Source of the DNA: Capnocytophaga canis
GTDB lineage: Bacteria > Bacteroidota > Bacteroidia > Flavobacteriales > Flavobacteriaceae
Reading direction: 5' to 3'
Assembly: GCF_000827555.1 (NCBI RefSeq)
Contig: NZ_CDOI01000133.1
Coordinates: 21,734 to 85,733 of the forward strand
DNA: 64,000 nt
Below, one piece after another: positions 1-8,732 of this stretch (position 1 is its first letter; the number at the start of each line of letters is the position of its first letter). The position numbers were made by a program, and so were the translations under genes. A model generated the notes under the pieces. It ran no database searches. It saw only the letters and a program-made list of their open reading frames with translations, and was not told the DNA's origin.

Positions 1-368
1 ACCCAAATTTGGAGTCCGTGTAGTTTTTTCTCCGTATTTCTTAGGTAATCAGGTGTTCTTTCGGAATGCACCACACCTTTTCCTGCCGTCATCCAATTGA
101 CCGCTCCAGGCTGAATTTCCATTTGCGAACCGATGCTATCTCTGTGAAAAATAGACCCTTCGAACAGATAAGTGAGCGTAGAAAGCCCAATATGCGGATG
201 CGGTGCCACATCCAAATTCTGATAATCTTTCAGGTCGGCAGGTCCCATATGGTCGATGAACACGAAAGGTCCTACTGCTCTTTTTTCGCGAAAAGGAAGT
301 AATCTTCCTACCAAAAAATTGCCGATATCTGCTGCTTTTTCTTCTAATATAATTCCGATGTTTGACAT
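1..368 (-). CDS. Pirin family protein (3' end cut off by the window)
   Basis: Read on the minus strand from the ATG at 366-368, the frame stays open to the window edge and gives about 122 residues. Visible motifs are typical of the pirin N-terminal cupin: GPFVFIDHMGP, then PHPHIGLSTLTYLFEG with the metal-binding His pair, then IQPGAVNWMTAGKGVVHSE. Pirins are iron-binding bicupins, some with quercetinase activity and others acting in redox sensing; which applies here cannot be told. The C-terminal cupin lies outside the window. A good Bacteroidetes promoter lies 30 bases upstream. A Crp/Fnr gene lies upstream on the same strand but a hairpin separates the two, so they are probably separate transcripts. 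Confidence 0.93.
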   Translation of the reverse strand, partial: MSNIGIILEEKAADIGNFLVGRLLPFREKRAVGPFVFIDHMGPADLKDYQNLDVAPHPHIGLSTLTYLFEGSIFHRDSIGSQMEIQPGAVNWMTAGKGVVHSERTPDYLRNTEKKLHGLQIW

Positions 369-397
369 ATTTTTTTGATTTTAATCGTTCTATGATG

Positions 398-424
398 CAA
401 AACTAGCGTATTTTTCATTCCCAA
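398..424 (-). promoter_or_regulatory. Promoter of the pirin gene
   Basis: On the minus strand, TAGTTTTG (398-405) matches the Bacteroidetes -7 consensus TAnnTTTG. A TTG (422-424) lies 16 bases upstream as a possible -33 element. It is placed about 30 bases before the pirin ATG. Confidence 0.6.
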
Positions 425-461
425 CCATTGACATAAGGCAATAACGGAAATTACATTTTTA

Positions 462-503
462 AACCACATATAGGCATAATTTTTTCTATGTTTCTATGTG
501 GTT
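462..503 (-). terminator. Hairpin terminator after the Crp/Fnr gene
   Basis: AACCACATA (462-470) pairs with TATGTGGTT (495-503). Inner CATA/TATG bases extend the stem around an A/T-rich loop. It lies 41 bases beyond the stop of the Crp/Fnr gene and before the pirin promoter. The arm sequence TATGTTTCTATG recurs in the hairpin at 3006-3044. Confidence 0.6.
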
Positions 504-543
504 TTACAAAAATAAAAACTTCGCTTTTATGGATTTTTCTTCT

Positions 544-1116
544 TTATTTCTTAGTTTGTTTGGCTCTTATACGACTTAGAGTTTCGGGAGTTACCCCCAA
601 AAAGGAAGCGATAGAGTACTGCGGAACGCATTGTACCAATTTGGCGTATTTTTCTAAAAATCGTTCGTAGCGTTCTTGTGCGGAGAGTGCCAATACAGAA
701 TAAATTCGCTCCTGATAATTTTGCAGATGTCGTTCTAAAAGTATGCGATAAGCTCGTTCCAATTGCGGAATATCTTTGAGGAGCTGTTGTTTTTTGTTAT
801 AAGAAATGGTGTACACTTCGCTATCTTCCAAAGCCTCTACAAACATTTTACTCGGGGTACGACGATTGAAACTTTCAAAATCACCAATCCACCAATGCTC
901 TATAGCAAAAGAAAGAATAATTTCATTGCCTTGAAAGTCGATATAATAATTTTTAAGACAGCCCTGTTTTACAAAAAATTCAGATTCACAAATCACTCCC
1001 AAACGCAAGGCAAAATCTCCTTTGGAGAAGGATTTCAGTTCAAAGCTCTTATCTATCAAGTTTTTTTCCTCTGTGGAGAGTTGCACCAACTTTGAAAAAT
1101 ATTCACTAACCATCAT
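544..1116 (-). CDS. Crp/Fnr family transcriptional regulator
   Basis: The protein has 190 residues. An N-terminal cyclic-nucleotide-binding-type beta-roll spans about residues 20-110 (for example CESEFFVKQGCLKNYY), followed by a dimerisation helix and a short helix-turn-helix at about 167-185 (QYSIASFLGVTPETLSRIR). The HTH form SxASFLGVTPETLSR is common in Bacteroidetes Crp relatives of unknown ligand. No Fe-S cysteine cluster of the Fnr kind is visible. Two consecutive ATGs open the frame and either could start it. It is flanked by YceI and pirin genes on the same strand, a stress/redox-like neighbourhood, but hairpins on both sides argue for separate transcription. Target genes cannot be read from the sequence. 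Confidence 0.9.
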   Translation of the reverse strand: MMVSEYFSKLVQLSTEEKNLIDKSFELKSFSKGDFALRLGVICESEFFVKQGCLKNYYIDFQGNEIILSFAIEHWWIGDFESFNRRTPSKMFVEALEDSEVYTISYNKKQQLLKDIPQLERAYRILLERHLQNYQERIYSVLALSAQERYERFLEKYAKLVQCVPQYSIASFLGVTPETLSRIRAKQTKK

Positions 1117-1186
1117 TGTCTATCAATTTTGGAGGTAAAGATAATACAAATTTGGTTAGAAATTTTCTGTTGAAACAAAAAATTAG

Positions 1187-1217
1187 AAAAGCTATCCGAA
1201 AAAAATCGGACAGCTTT
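1187..1217 (-). terminator. Hairpin terminator after the YceI gene
   Basis: AAAGCTATCCGA and TCGGACAGCTTT form a 12-bp stem with one G-U pair around an A-rich loop. On the minus strand it is followed by a T-rich run. It belongs to the window's family of GCTGTC hairpins (see 13522, 18776 and 20165). Confidence 0.7.
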
Positions 1218-1252
1218 CCTGAAAATCAGTTAGTGATTGAGTTTTGTTTATT

Positions 1253-1780
1253 TTAGTTTTGTTTTGCAAATTGCAATTCTCCTTCGATTCTTACTTCATC
1301 GCTTACCAAAACACCCCCTGTTTCCAAAGCGGCATTCCAGTTCAGTCCAAAATCCTTTCTGTTGATTCGTCCTCTTACAGAAAATCCTAATTTTTCATTT
1401 CCCCAAGGATCCTTGCTAATTCCTCCAAAATCTACTTCTAAATCTATCTCTTTGGTAATACCTTTTATAGTAAGGTTTCCTACCAAAGTGTACTCATCGT
1501 CCGATTTTTTGGTAAGAGAAGTTCCTTCGAATTTCATTTCTGGGAAGTTTTCTACATCGAAGAAATCGGCACTACGCAAGTGGTTGTCTCTGTCTTCGTT
1601 GTTGGTAAAAATAGAAGTAGTTTTTACCTGTGCATTTACTTTTGAAGTTGCAAAATCTTCGCCAAGAATTTCTACTGAAAAATCTTTGAAACTTCCTTTT
1701 ACGTTAGAAATCATAAGGTGTTTTACCCTGAAATTCAATTCACTGTGAGCGGTATCTAATGACCATTTTACTGTTGACAT
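1253..1780 (-). CDS. YceI family protein
   Basis: The protein has 175 residues and the YceI lipocalin-like fold. The opening MSTVKWSLDTAHSELNFRVKH and later SFKDFS, DNHLRSADFFDVENFP and NRKDFGLNWN are hallmark YceI stretches. YceI proteins bind a polyisoprenoid such as octaprenyl in a beta-barrel. This copy has no signal peptide, as is usual for the cytoplasmic flavobacterial form. The frame is open further upstream (to 1849), but that ATG would place the -7 element at 1806-1813 inside the gene, and homology begins at the ATG at 1780, so 1780 is preferred. A GCTGTC-type terminator follows it. Confidence 0.93.
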   Translation of the reverse strand: MSTVKWSLDTAHSELNFRVKHLMISNVKGSFKDFSVEILGEDFATSKVNAQVKTTSIFTNNEDRDNHLRSADFFDVENFPEMKFEGTSLTKKSDDEYTLVGNLTIKGITKEIDLEVDFGGISKDPWGNEKLGFSVRGRINRKDFGLNWNAALETGGVLVSDEVRIEGELQFAKQN

Positions 1781-1805
1781 ATCTTGTTTATTTTTAAATT
1801 CGCTG

Positions 1806-1813
1806 CAAAGGTA
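1806..1813 (-). promoter_or_regulatory. -7 element of the YceI promoter
   Basis: TACCTTTG on the minus strand matches TAnnTTTG exactly and lies 25 bases before the chosen YceI ATG. No convincing -33 element was found at the usual distance. Confidence 0.55.
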
Positions 1814-1933
1814 TGCGGTTTTTTCTACCCTGTCATTGATGTAAGTCAAGAAGTGATTTTTGCTTTTTATGATTGGTTAAAAGAAATTGTACTTAAGGGG
1901 TAAATGTAGTCACAACAAATAGTTTCTTGCTCA

Positions 1934-1965
1934 TTTGGTTAATAATAAAAAACTACTGAAATTTG
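1934..1965 (+). promoter_or_regulatory. Possible promoter of the YeiH-type gene
   Basis: TTTG (1934-1937), a 20-base spacer, then GAAATTTG (1958-1965), which departs from TAnnTTTG at one position. It lies 51 bases before the ATG at 2017. Confidence 0.45.
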
Positions 1966-2016
1966 CACCTCAATATCCTTAGTACGTTGATATAGCCGAT
2001 AAAAAAATATTTATTT

Positions 2017-2949
2017 ATGAAAAATAACACCCTGCGAAAATTCCTTTTTTTGATACTCGCGGTATTTTCATTATCTCCTTGGGTGTCTTCGCCCATTGCT
2101 TTGGCGTTAGGAATTGCTTTTGCTTTTACACTGAAAACACCATTTCCACTGCCTAAAATCAATCCAGTCATTCATCGATTGTTAAAGTTTTCCATCATAG
2201 GATTAGGTTTTGGATTGCAACTCAATGAAGCACTCAAAGCAGGGCAAAACGGATTTTTGATTACCATTATGAGTATTGGTTTTGTACTGATACTGTGCGG
2301 ATTGTTGGGTAAAATATTAAAACTCGATAAAATACTCAGCTACCTCATCGGTGTGGGGACGGCCATTTGTGGGGGTAGTGCCATTGCAGCTATTTCGCCC
2401 ATTATTAAAGCCAATGGCAAGCAAATTTCGGTGGCTTTAGCGGTTATTTTTACGCTCAATTCCATTGCTCTTTTTATTTATCCTCCTGTGGGGCATTTGC
2501 TTGGACTGAGTCAGGAACAATTCGGGTTGTGGTGTGCCATAGGGATTCACGATACGAGTTCGGTGGTGGGTGCCGCTAATAATTATGGCGAAGAAGCCCT
2601 AAAAATCGCTACAACGGTAAAGTTAGCCCGAGCCCTTTGGATTATTCCGCTGAGTTTACTGACGATGTGGCTATTCAAGGGCAAAAGTAACCGAATAAAA
2701 ATTCCTTGGTTTATAGGTGGTTTTGTGTTAGCTATATTGGTAAATACTTACCTTCCTATTCCCGAGGTGATTACAAATACCATTACCTTCACAGCAAAAG
2801 CAGGATTGCATCTTACGCTATTTCTTATAGGCAGTACACTCTCTTATGAAACCCTACGAAATGTAGGTGTAAAACCTCTGATTTTTTCCGTTTTACTATG
2901 GATAGGCATTAGTCTTTTAGGGCTCTTAATGGTGTATGAAATGATGTGA
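2017..2949 (+). CDS. YeiH family (UPF0324) putative sulfate/anion exporter membrane protein
   Basis: The protein has 310 residues and about nine to ten hydrophobic segments. Family motifs include PINP-type loops, FSIIGLGFGLQL, GTAICGGSAIAAISP, IGIHDTSSVVGAANNYGEEA and TVKLARALWI. YeiH proteins are inner-membrane carriers; sulfate or other small-anion export is suggested for some members, but substrate assignment is weak. The length is slightly short of the usual 330-350 residues. It is the only rightward gene in the first 13 kb. A hairpin at 3006-3044 probably ends both this transcript and the converging M16 operon. Confidence 0.88.
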   Translation: MKNNTLRKFLFLILAVFSLSPWVSSPIALALGIAFAFTLKTPFPLPKINPVIHRLLKFSIIGLGFGLQLNEALKAGQNGFLITIMSIGFVLILCGLLGKILKLDKILSYLIGVGTAICGGSAIAAISPIIKANGKQISVALAVIFTLNSIALFIYPPVGHLLGLSQEQFGLWCAIGIHDTSSVVGAANNYGEEALKIATTVKLARALWIIPLSLLTMWLFKGKSNRIKIPWFIGGFVLAILVNTYLPIPEVITNTITFTAKAGLHLTLFLIGSTLSYETLRNVGVKPLIFSVLLWIGISLLGLLMVYEMM

Positions 2950-3005
2950 ATATTCTGAGAAAACACGTAATCTATTCCTAAAAGAACTCCCAAATTAAGT
3001 TCTAA

Positions 3006-3044
3006 ACCCCATAAAAACATAATAATTCTATGTTTCTATGGGGT
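3006..3044. terminator. Bidirectional hairpin terminator between convergent genes
   Basis: The arm ACCCCATAAAAACATA pairs with TATGTTTCTATGGGGT with a single mismatch and a 7-base loop. It lies between the YeiH-type gene (ending 2949) and the leftward M16 operon (ending 3096), as a shared terminator should. The same TATGTTTCTATG arm appears at 487-498. Confidence 0.7.
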
Positions 3045-3095
3045 ATAGCTCAAAGGTATTATTTTCCTTTTGCTTAACTTATATGTTAACAGCGA

Positions 3096-5168
3096 TTATT
3101 TAAAATCAGCATCAGAAACGCCTTCATTTATCTTTACGCCAGAAGTCTTGAATTCAAAAGTCATTCCTGCAGATGAAACCGAAATTGCATATGGAACTTT
3201 TACTCCTTTCACTTCACGATAATCATCATAAATAACGATATTTTCAATTTTTTGACCTCCCATTTCAACTGTGGTTTTCTCTCCTACTTTAAGTCCTGAA
3301 ACTACATCATAGTACAAATTCTTTTTATCTGTCAAAGCGATAACATAGGCATCAGCTCCATTAAATGATTCAATAGCAACTAATTTTATATTGTTATTTT
3401 TCAGCATATTAATTTCTGGGAAAACACCTGATTCCATTTGAGCTATTGCCACTTCGTCATCTGAAACCGGTATTTTTTGTCCTTGAGCCTCGACCGAAAC
3501 TGTTTTACCATTAACGATTTGCTTTGACAAGGTCATACCCATTCCTGTGATAAGTTGTAAAAATTTATCAGTACCACTACGTTTGATTTCAAAATCAAGA
3601 GCAATTCCCTGCATCTCACCTTTCGCTTGGATAGCAATGGTTTTAACGCTTTGTGTCTTCCCTACAGATTTTAGATAATTTTCCAATACCGTTTTAGCCG
3701 TCACACCTGCTGGAATCTCCTTAGTATATACAGCTTTAGCTGTTGGATTACCTAACTTATCGAAGTAGTACACAGGAATTGACTTCCCGTTGAAAGTAAT
3801 AGCTTCTAATTTGTCTGCAACTTCACTTCCTTTACTTACTACTGTGAAACGTAAATTGTTGTTTTTGAAATATTTATTAGCTACTCGTTTAATATCTTCT
3901 TTGGTAACGGCATTAATATTTGCTACATAATTTTTGTAGAAATCAGCAGGTAGGTTTTGCGTTTTGATGTTAATCGCGTATCGAGCTATAGTTTGTGGGT
4001 TTTCTGTTGCCATGATGAAGCTACCTAAATAGCTAGCTTTCGCTTGTGCAATAAGATCATCTGCAACTTCTTCATTACGAATGCGTTGTATTTCTTTTAA
4101 TATTTCAACAATAGCTTTGTCCAATACATCGTTTCCTACTTTAGTAGCACCTTCAAAATCTCCTCTTGTCCATTTATTGGCACCTACAGAAGTACTGGCT
4201 CCATAAGTAAATCCGTTTTTCTCACGCAAATTCATATTGATATAGCTTCCGAACCCTCCTCCTAAAATGTAATTAGCAATCAATACAGGAAAATAATCCT
4301 TGTCAGATATTTTCAAATCTACTAAATTGTTAAAGCGTATTTCAGATTGCACTGCATTTGGCAGATCTACAAAATTGATTTGGGTAAATTCCACATCCGA
4401 AGGAGTAGTAATAGGTTTTGGAGTAGATTTTCCTGGTTTCCATTTTTTGAAATATTTTGTAACCAAGTTCTTAGCTTCTTTGACCTTGATATTTCCTGAA
4501 ACCACAATGTAGGCATTTGTAGGAACAAAGTGTTCTTTGTAGAAGGCTTTTACATCATCTAAGGTAATACTGTTGATACTTTCTTCGGTAGAAAACTCCC
4601 CATAAGGGTGATTTTTACCATAAACTAACGCTCCTTGTACACGTCCTACGATAGATTCAGCACTATTTTCGCCAAACTTAATTCCTTGGAGTAATTTCGC
4701 CTTTTCTTTTTCAAATTCTTCTTGCGTGAAGTTTGGATTCAGAGCTGCATCAGCCATTAACTCTAACACACGTGGAAAATATTTTGACAACGAAGATGCA
4801 TATCCTCCACCTGCTGATAATGAAATATTTGCTGCCAAAAAGTCTACTTCTTCATTGAAAGCATCTTTCGAAATAGAAGTGGTTCCATTACCCAACAAAG
4901 ATGAAGTAAGGTCTGCTATTCCCATTTTATTCCCCTCAAGCACAGGCGGTTGGTCAATACTCAGACTTATACTGACACGCGGTAATTTATTGTTTTCAAC
5001 CACCAAAAGGGTCATTCCATTTGATAGTTTGTAAGTATATGGAGTTCCTAAATTAATGACAGGAGTTTTTCCCGAAGCGGGTATTTTGGATCTGTCAATT
5101 TGAGCTGTTGCCATTGTTATTATTGATGCAAATATTAACGTTATAACAAATTTTATATTCGATTTCAT
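3096..5168 (-). CDS. M16 peptidase family protein without zinc motif, with LolA-like C-terminal domain
   Basis: The protein has 690 residues. A signal peptide (residues 1-22, ending TMATA-Q) is followed by two M16 domain units (about 40-445). At the place of the HxxEH zinc site the sequence reads D-L-T-S-S (86-90), so this subunit cannot bind catalytic zinc. The C-terminal half still has the substrate-side features of M16B partners, such as LREKNGFTYGASTSVG. An extra module (about 455-690) resembles outer-membrane lipoprotein-sorting (LolA/LolB-like) beta domains; this is inference from the pattern. It lies 17 bases downstream of a gene with an intact HxxEH, so the two probably form a heterodimeric periplasmic peptidase. 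Confidence 0.9.
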   Translation of the reverse strand: MKSNIKFVITLIFASIITMATAQIDRSKIPASGKTPVINLGTPYTYKLSNGMTLLVVENNKLPRVSISLSIDQPPVLEGNKMGIADLTSSLLGNGTTSISKDAFNEEVDFLAANISLSAGGGYASSLSKYFPRVLELMADAALNPNFTQEEFEKEKAKLLQGIKFGENSAESIVGRVQGALVYGKNHPYGEFSTEESINSITLDDVKAFYKEHFVPTNAYIVVSGNIKVKEAKNLVTKYFKKWKPGKSTPKPITTPSDVEFTQINFVDLPNAVQSEIRFNNLVDLKISDKDYFPVLIANYILGGGFGSYINMNLREKNGFTYGASTSVGANKWTRGDFEGATKVGNDVLDKAIVEILKEIQRIRNEEVADDLIAQAKASYLGSFIMATENPQTIARYAINIKTQNLPADFYKNYVANINAVTKEDIKRVANKYFKNNNLRFTVVSKGSEVADKLEAITFNGKSIPVYYFDKLGNPTAKAVYTKEIPAGVTAKTVLENYLKSVGKTQSVKTIAIQAKGEMQGIALDFEIKRSGTDKFLQLITGMGMTLSKQIVNGKTVSVEAQGQKIPVSDDEVAIAQMESGVFPEINMLKNNNIKLVAIESFNGADAYVIALTDKKNLYYDVVSGLKVGEKTTVEMGGQKIENIVIYDDYREVKGVKVPYAISVSSAGMTFEFKTSGVKINEGVSDADFK

Positions 5169-5185
5169 ACGTACTCTTTTTTCAA

Positions 5186-6511
5186 TTATTGTTTTGCATT
5201 TTCTGGTAAATAGTCAAGATCTAAACGCTGATTAGCACTTAGATATTTTTTAGCCACACGCTGAATATCCTCACGAGTGATAGAACGATAAATATCTATT
5301 TGCTTATTAATCAGATTTGTATCTTTGTAGAAAGTGTAAAAATTCGCCAATGACAACGCAATTCCTTCCATGTTAGAATTGGTGCTCACAAAACGATTTT
5401 CAATCTGATTTTGTAGTTTTTCAAACTCACGTTGCGAGATAAGACCATTTTGTAATTTTTCAATTTCTTCATCCATTTCTTTTCCAACGGTTTCAAGAGA
5501 AATTCCAGCCATTGGCAAAGCCCCCATAATGTAGGTACCGTAATCCTCTTGTGAATCGGAAAAAGCTAATACTTGCAAAGCGCTTTTATTCTCATCTACC
5601 ATCTTCTTGTAGAGACGAGAACTCTTTCCTCCTGTCAAAATAGAAGAAATAAGGTCTAAAACATACGCATCCTTTTCATTCATACCTGGCGTCCGATAAG
5701 CGTATATTTTTATTGGCAACTGAATATTAGGATCATAGTCTGTTACTTTAATTGTTTGATTAATAGGCTCTTCCTCAATTTTTGTGCGTACTATTTTATC
5801 ACCTGTATTTGGAATAGAAGCAAAATAATCATGAATCCATTTTTTAGTTTGAGTTTTCTCAAAATCTCCCGCAACCACCAAAACAGCATTGTTTGGATTG
5901 TAAAATTTCTTTTTGAAGGCGATAAATTCTTCCAATTTTGCAGCATCTAAATGCTCAATTTGCCCGATAACAGACTCTCCATACGGATGTTTTTTAAATA
6001 AATGTGGATTGATTCCCGTTCTATACATAATTTTTCCGTAAGGAGCATTATCCAAACGTTGTTTCTTCTCTTCCTTAACCACCGAATTTTGCGTACTCAC
6101 CCCAATTTCATTTATTACGGGATGTAATAAACGCTCTGATTCCATCCAAAGTCCTAATTCTAAATTGTTTGAAGGGAATATTTCATAGTAATAGGTTTTA
6201 TCCTGTGTGGTGAAAGCATTGTTTTTTCCACCGTGTGAGGAAACGATATCGAACCATTTTCCTCGCTCAATATTCTCTGTTCCTTCAAACAAAAGGTGTT
6301 CAAAAAAATGGGCGAACCCTGTACGAGAACGATCCTCATCTTTCGCTCCTACGTGATACATCACCCCCACAGCCACCACAGGTGCTGAATTATCCTGATG
6401 TAAAATGACGTGCAATCCATTGGGCAGGTCATATTCTTCAAAGGCAACTTGTTGTGCCATAGCAAAACTTCCTGAAAGCATCATTGCTGTTACAAATAAT
6501 TTGTTTTTCAT
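5186..6511 (-). CDS. M16 family zinc metallopeptidase, catalytic subunit
   Basis: The protein has 441 residues. A signal peptide (1-20, SFAMA-Q) precedes the M16 domains. The inverted zinc motif H-F-F-E-H is at 68-72, and a Glu pair at 147-148 lies at the right distance (about 75 residues) for the third ligand. The C-terminal half has the usual M16 inactive-domain features (DLISSILTGGKSSRLYKKMV). It is the upstream gene of a two-gene operon with the zinc-less partner at 3096-5168. Paired active and inactive M16B genes are a known arrangement in Gram-negatives. Substrates are probably peptides in the periplasm. No clear TAnnTTTG was found upstream. Confidence 0.93.
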   Translation of the reverse strand: MKNKLFVTAMMLSGSFAMAQQVAFEEYDLPNGLHVILHQDNSAPVVAVGVMYHVGAKDEDRSRTGFAHFFEHLLFEGTENIERGKWFDIVSSHGGKNNAFTTQDKTYYYEIFPSNNLELGLWMESERLLHPVINEIGVSTQNSVVKEEKKQRLDNAPYGKIMYRTGINPHLFKKHPYGESVIGQIEHLDAAKLEEFIAFKKKFYNPNNAVLVVAGDFEKTQTKKWIHDYFASIPNTGDKIVRTKIEEEPINQTIKVTDYDPNIQLPIKIYAYRTPGMNEKDAYVLDLISSILTGGKSSRLYKKMVDENKSALQVLAFSDSQEDYGTYIMGALPMAGISLETVGKEMDEEIEKLQNGLISQREFEKLQNQIENRFVSTNSNMEGIALSLANFYTFYKDTNLINKQIDIYRSITREDIQRVAKKYLSANQRLDLDYLPENAKQ

Positions 6512-6853
6512 ATATGATAAAAGTAAAAATTTCTATGAATATTTAAGAATACGTGTTAAAAAATATATTTACTAACAAATCTTTCCTGTTAGTATCAGAA
6601 TATTTCATTTTGTTACAAAATAATTTGTAAAATGATTACTAGTATGGTTAAGACTTTAAATTTGTTGGTAATATATCTCCGTTTCAAGCCTTAAATTGAT
6701 ATTAAAATCAGATGTAAAGATTTGTATCTTAGTTTTTTATGCCTTAAATTTTAAGTATACGATATTTTTACATTATAAAATTCGATGGATTTGCTCCACA
6801 ATCGTATCTAATTTGAGTATATTACAGCTCCTAAAAAACAGATAAACAAGAAT
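6512..6853. other. Intergenic region upstream of the M16 operon
   Basis: This is 342 bases of A/T-rich DNA. The only structure noted is a 7-bp hairpin, ACTAACA/TGTTAGT (6571-6577/6588-6594). No open frame of convincing length and no full TAnnTTTG on the minus strand were found; a near match (TTATTTTG) exists around 6616. Confidence 0.5.
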
Positions 6854-8653
6854 TTACAATGAATTTATAATATATTTTGCTTTGTTGACTGTTTCTTTAG
6901 CAGGGATTTTCGGGATACCATATTCATCAAAGGTCTGTAAGACTTCTTCTATTTTTTCCAACGCCTGAATGTTTCCCGATTTCTTAAATTCTTCACGGAG
7001 AATACGAACTTTTTCATAATTTTGGATACCTTCAATCATTCGTTCCATACGAATAGAACTTCGACCTAAGGGATAAGTTAAATAGGTGTCGCCTGCCGCC
7101 CAACTTACAAAACGACTATCAAGAAGGGGTTCAATTGTCCAGCTATTCAATGCCCAGCGTAGGTATCCATCTAAGTTTTCTTTGGCTACAAACCAACCTA
7201 ACCACTCACTTTCAGCAGGTTCACTGAACGTAAAAGTGTTTGGGTAAGGTTCAGTACAACATGTATAATAAGTAGAAATTTTACCTTGCTCTCTACGCTT
7301 GTTTTTTACATCGTCGGAGAATTTTTTCCATAGAGCTACACAATAGTCATCCAAATCGGCTTCAATTTCCTCATGCCAATCACCAGCAAAAGATACTTTG
7401 AAATTAGGATCAGCTTGTTTAATAACTTTCAGGGTTTCTAACATCACTTTCATAGGACGCTCATCCATAGAAATATACGTTTTTTCAAACCATCCCTTAC
7501 CTTTTAAGTGTTTCGCAAAGGCGGTGAGCATAGCTCCCCAAACCTCGTTGTATTCAGGTTTTCCTGGTTGTGTTTCAATTTTTTGCACTTGGTTAGTAGC
7601 TTGATCAAAATACTGAAAAGACAACTTCCAAGGAACCATCGAATAGCAATTGATTTGTTTGGTTATTCCCATTTCGTGCATAAATTCGACCCATTTGTCG
7701 AACACCGCAAAATCAAAATGCCAAGAGCCATCTAGCTTTTTAAACCACGTAACCATGGAACCGAAAGCGTCGTAAGTTTGTCCTCCCCATGGCTTATGCA
7801 TGATTGATGCAGTGATTGATTTTCCTCCCGCTTCCACATAGGGTTGCATCTCTATTCGCAATTTATCGAAATGCTCCTTACTCCACGGTCTTAGATTGTG
7901 ATAACGAGATACTGCATACGGATTTTGCCACAAATCTAAATGAAAGTGCCAGTCTTTTGAGGCAGGTAAAACTCGGTCTAATACTTTTATTTCCAACGGA
8001 AGTTTTTGGAATACTTTTCCTTTATTTTTTACCGAAATAAATCCTTTGTAGCTTCCTGAGACTGCATTTTGAGGCACTTGCACCTTTACCCAAATTCCTC
8101 GGGAGGTTTGTGCAGGGATGACCAATTTTTTAGCGTAGTGATCAATTGCATCTGCTACAAGAGTAGAATCAAAGTTAATTGCGGTACGATAACCACAGCC
8201 TCCTTTGCCATCCTTATTGAGTTCGTCCGTCATCACATAACGAATAAAATCAGCTGAAATATGTTCTTTTTTAAGGTTATTTTTAAGTTTCGTATGCCTA
8301 AAATCACTGATGTCAACTGAAATTTCAGCATCTTTGTTGGCATTAACTACTACAATTTGTCCGGAAATACGCTCTCCTTTCCAAGCGGTTAAAGTTTGAG
8401 CCAATTTTAAGTCCTTAGCTGGAGTTTCTTTTTTATAGCGGACATCCGTAGAACCCCAACCTGCAGTTGTTCCCTTGAAGTTTTTCCACTCCTGAGGGTT
8501 GGCTTTCACAGGATTTGGCAATTCTATAAAAGTTTTTTTCGGAAAAGGAACTTGTCCTGTAAGCTGTTTGGAGTGAGTAATACCTTGATTTTCTTGAGCT
8601 TTCATCGAAAGTATAAGAAATAACCACAGAAGAAAATAACATTTTTTCATCAC
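6854..8653 (-). CDS. GH123-like (DUF4091) secreted glycoside hydrolase, probable beta-N-acetylgalactosaminidase
   Basis: The protein has 599 residues with a signal peptide (1-19, LSMKA-Q). An N-terminal beta-sandwich-like region (about 70-230) precedes a TIM-barrel-like region (about 235-540) matching the DUF4091/GH123 pattern: HFHLDLWQNPYAVSRYH, then YISMDERPM with the adjacent Asp397-Glu398 pair. In characterised GH123 enzymes an Asp-Glu pair at this place drives substrate-assisted hydrolysis of beta-GalNAc from glycolipids or glycans. The C-terminal part contains WALNSW and a conserved YPLGRSSIRMERMIEGIQNYE. Release of host GalNAc would fit NanA in this window. Exact specificity is inferred. 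The promoter is at 8679-8686. Confidence 0.82.
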   Translation of the reverse strand: MMKKCYFLLWLFLILSMKAQENQGITHSKQLTGQVPFPKKTFIELPNPVKANPQEWKNFKGTTAGWGSTDVRYKKETPAKDLKLAQTLTAWKGERISGQIVVVNANKDAEISVDISDFRHTKLKNNLKKEHISADFIRYVMTDELNKDGKGGCGYRTAINFDSTLVADAIDHYAKKLVIPAQTSRGIWVKVQVPQNAVSGSYKGFISVKNKGKVFQKLPLEIKVLDRVLPASKDWHFHLDLWQNPYAVSRYHNLRPWSKEHFDKLRIEMQPYVEAGGKSITASIMHKPWGGQTYDAFGSMVTWFKKLDGSWHFDFAVFDKWVEFMHEMGITKQINCYSMVPWKLSFQYFDQATNQVQKIETQPGKPEYNEVWGAMLTAFAKHLKGKGWFEKTYISMDERPMKVMLETLKVIKQADPNFKVSFAGDWHEEIEADLDDYCVALWKKFSDDVKNKRREQGKISTYYTCCTEPYPNTFTFSEPAESEWLGWFVAKENLDGYLRWALNSWTIEPLLDSRFVSWAAGDTYLTYPLGRSSIRMERMIEGIQNYEKVRILREEFKKSGNIQALEKIEEVLQTFDEYGIPKIPAKETVNKAKYIINSL

Positions 8654-8678
8654 CTTAAATAGTATGTTTAGATGTCCA

Positions 8679-8686
8679 CAAAGATA
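8679..8686 (-). promoter_or_regulatory. -7 element upstream of the GH123-like gene
   Basis: TATCTTTG on the minus strand matches TAnnTTTG and lies 25 bases before the ATG. It sits in the 79-base gap after PBP1A, so this gene may be transcribed apart from the cell-wall operon. No -33 element is evident. Confidence 0.5.
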
Positions 8687-8732
8687 TAATTTTTCGCTGA
8701 ATTTTCATAGTAATTTAAGGCTACTCAAAATA

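Noticed and set aside
763..1095. 110-codon plus-strand frame opposite the Crp/Fnr gene
   Set aside because: Fully antisense to a recognisable regulator, with no conserved features.
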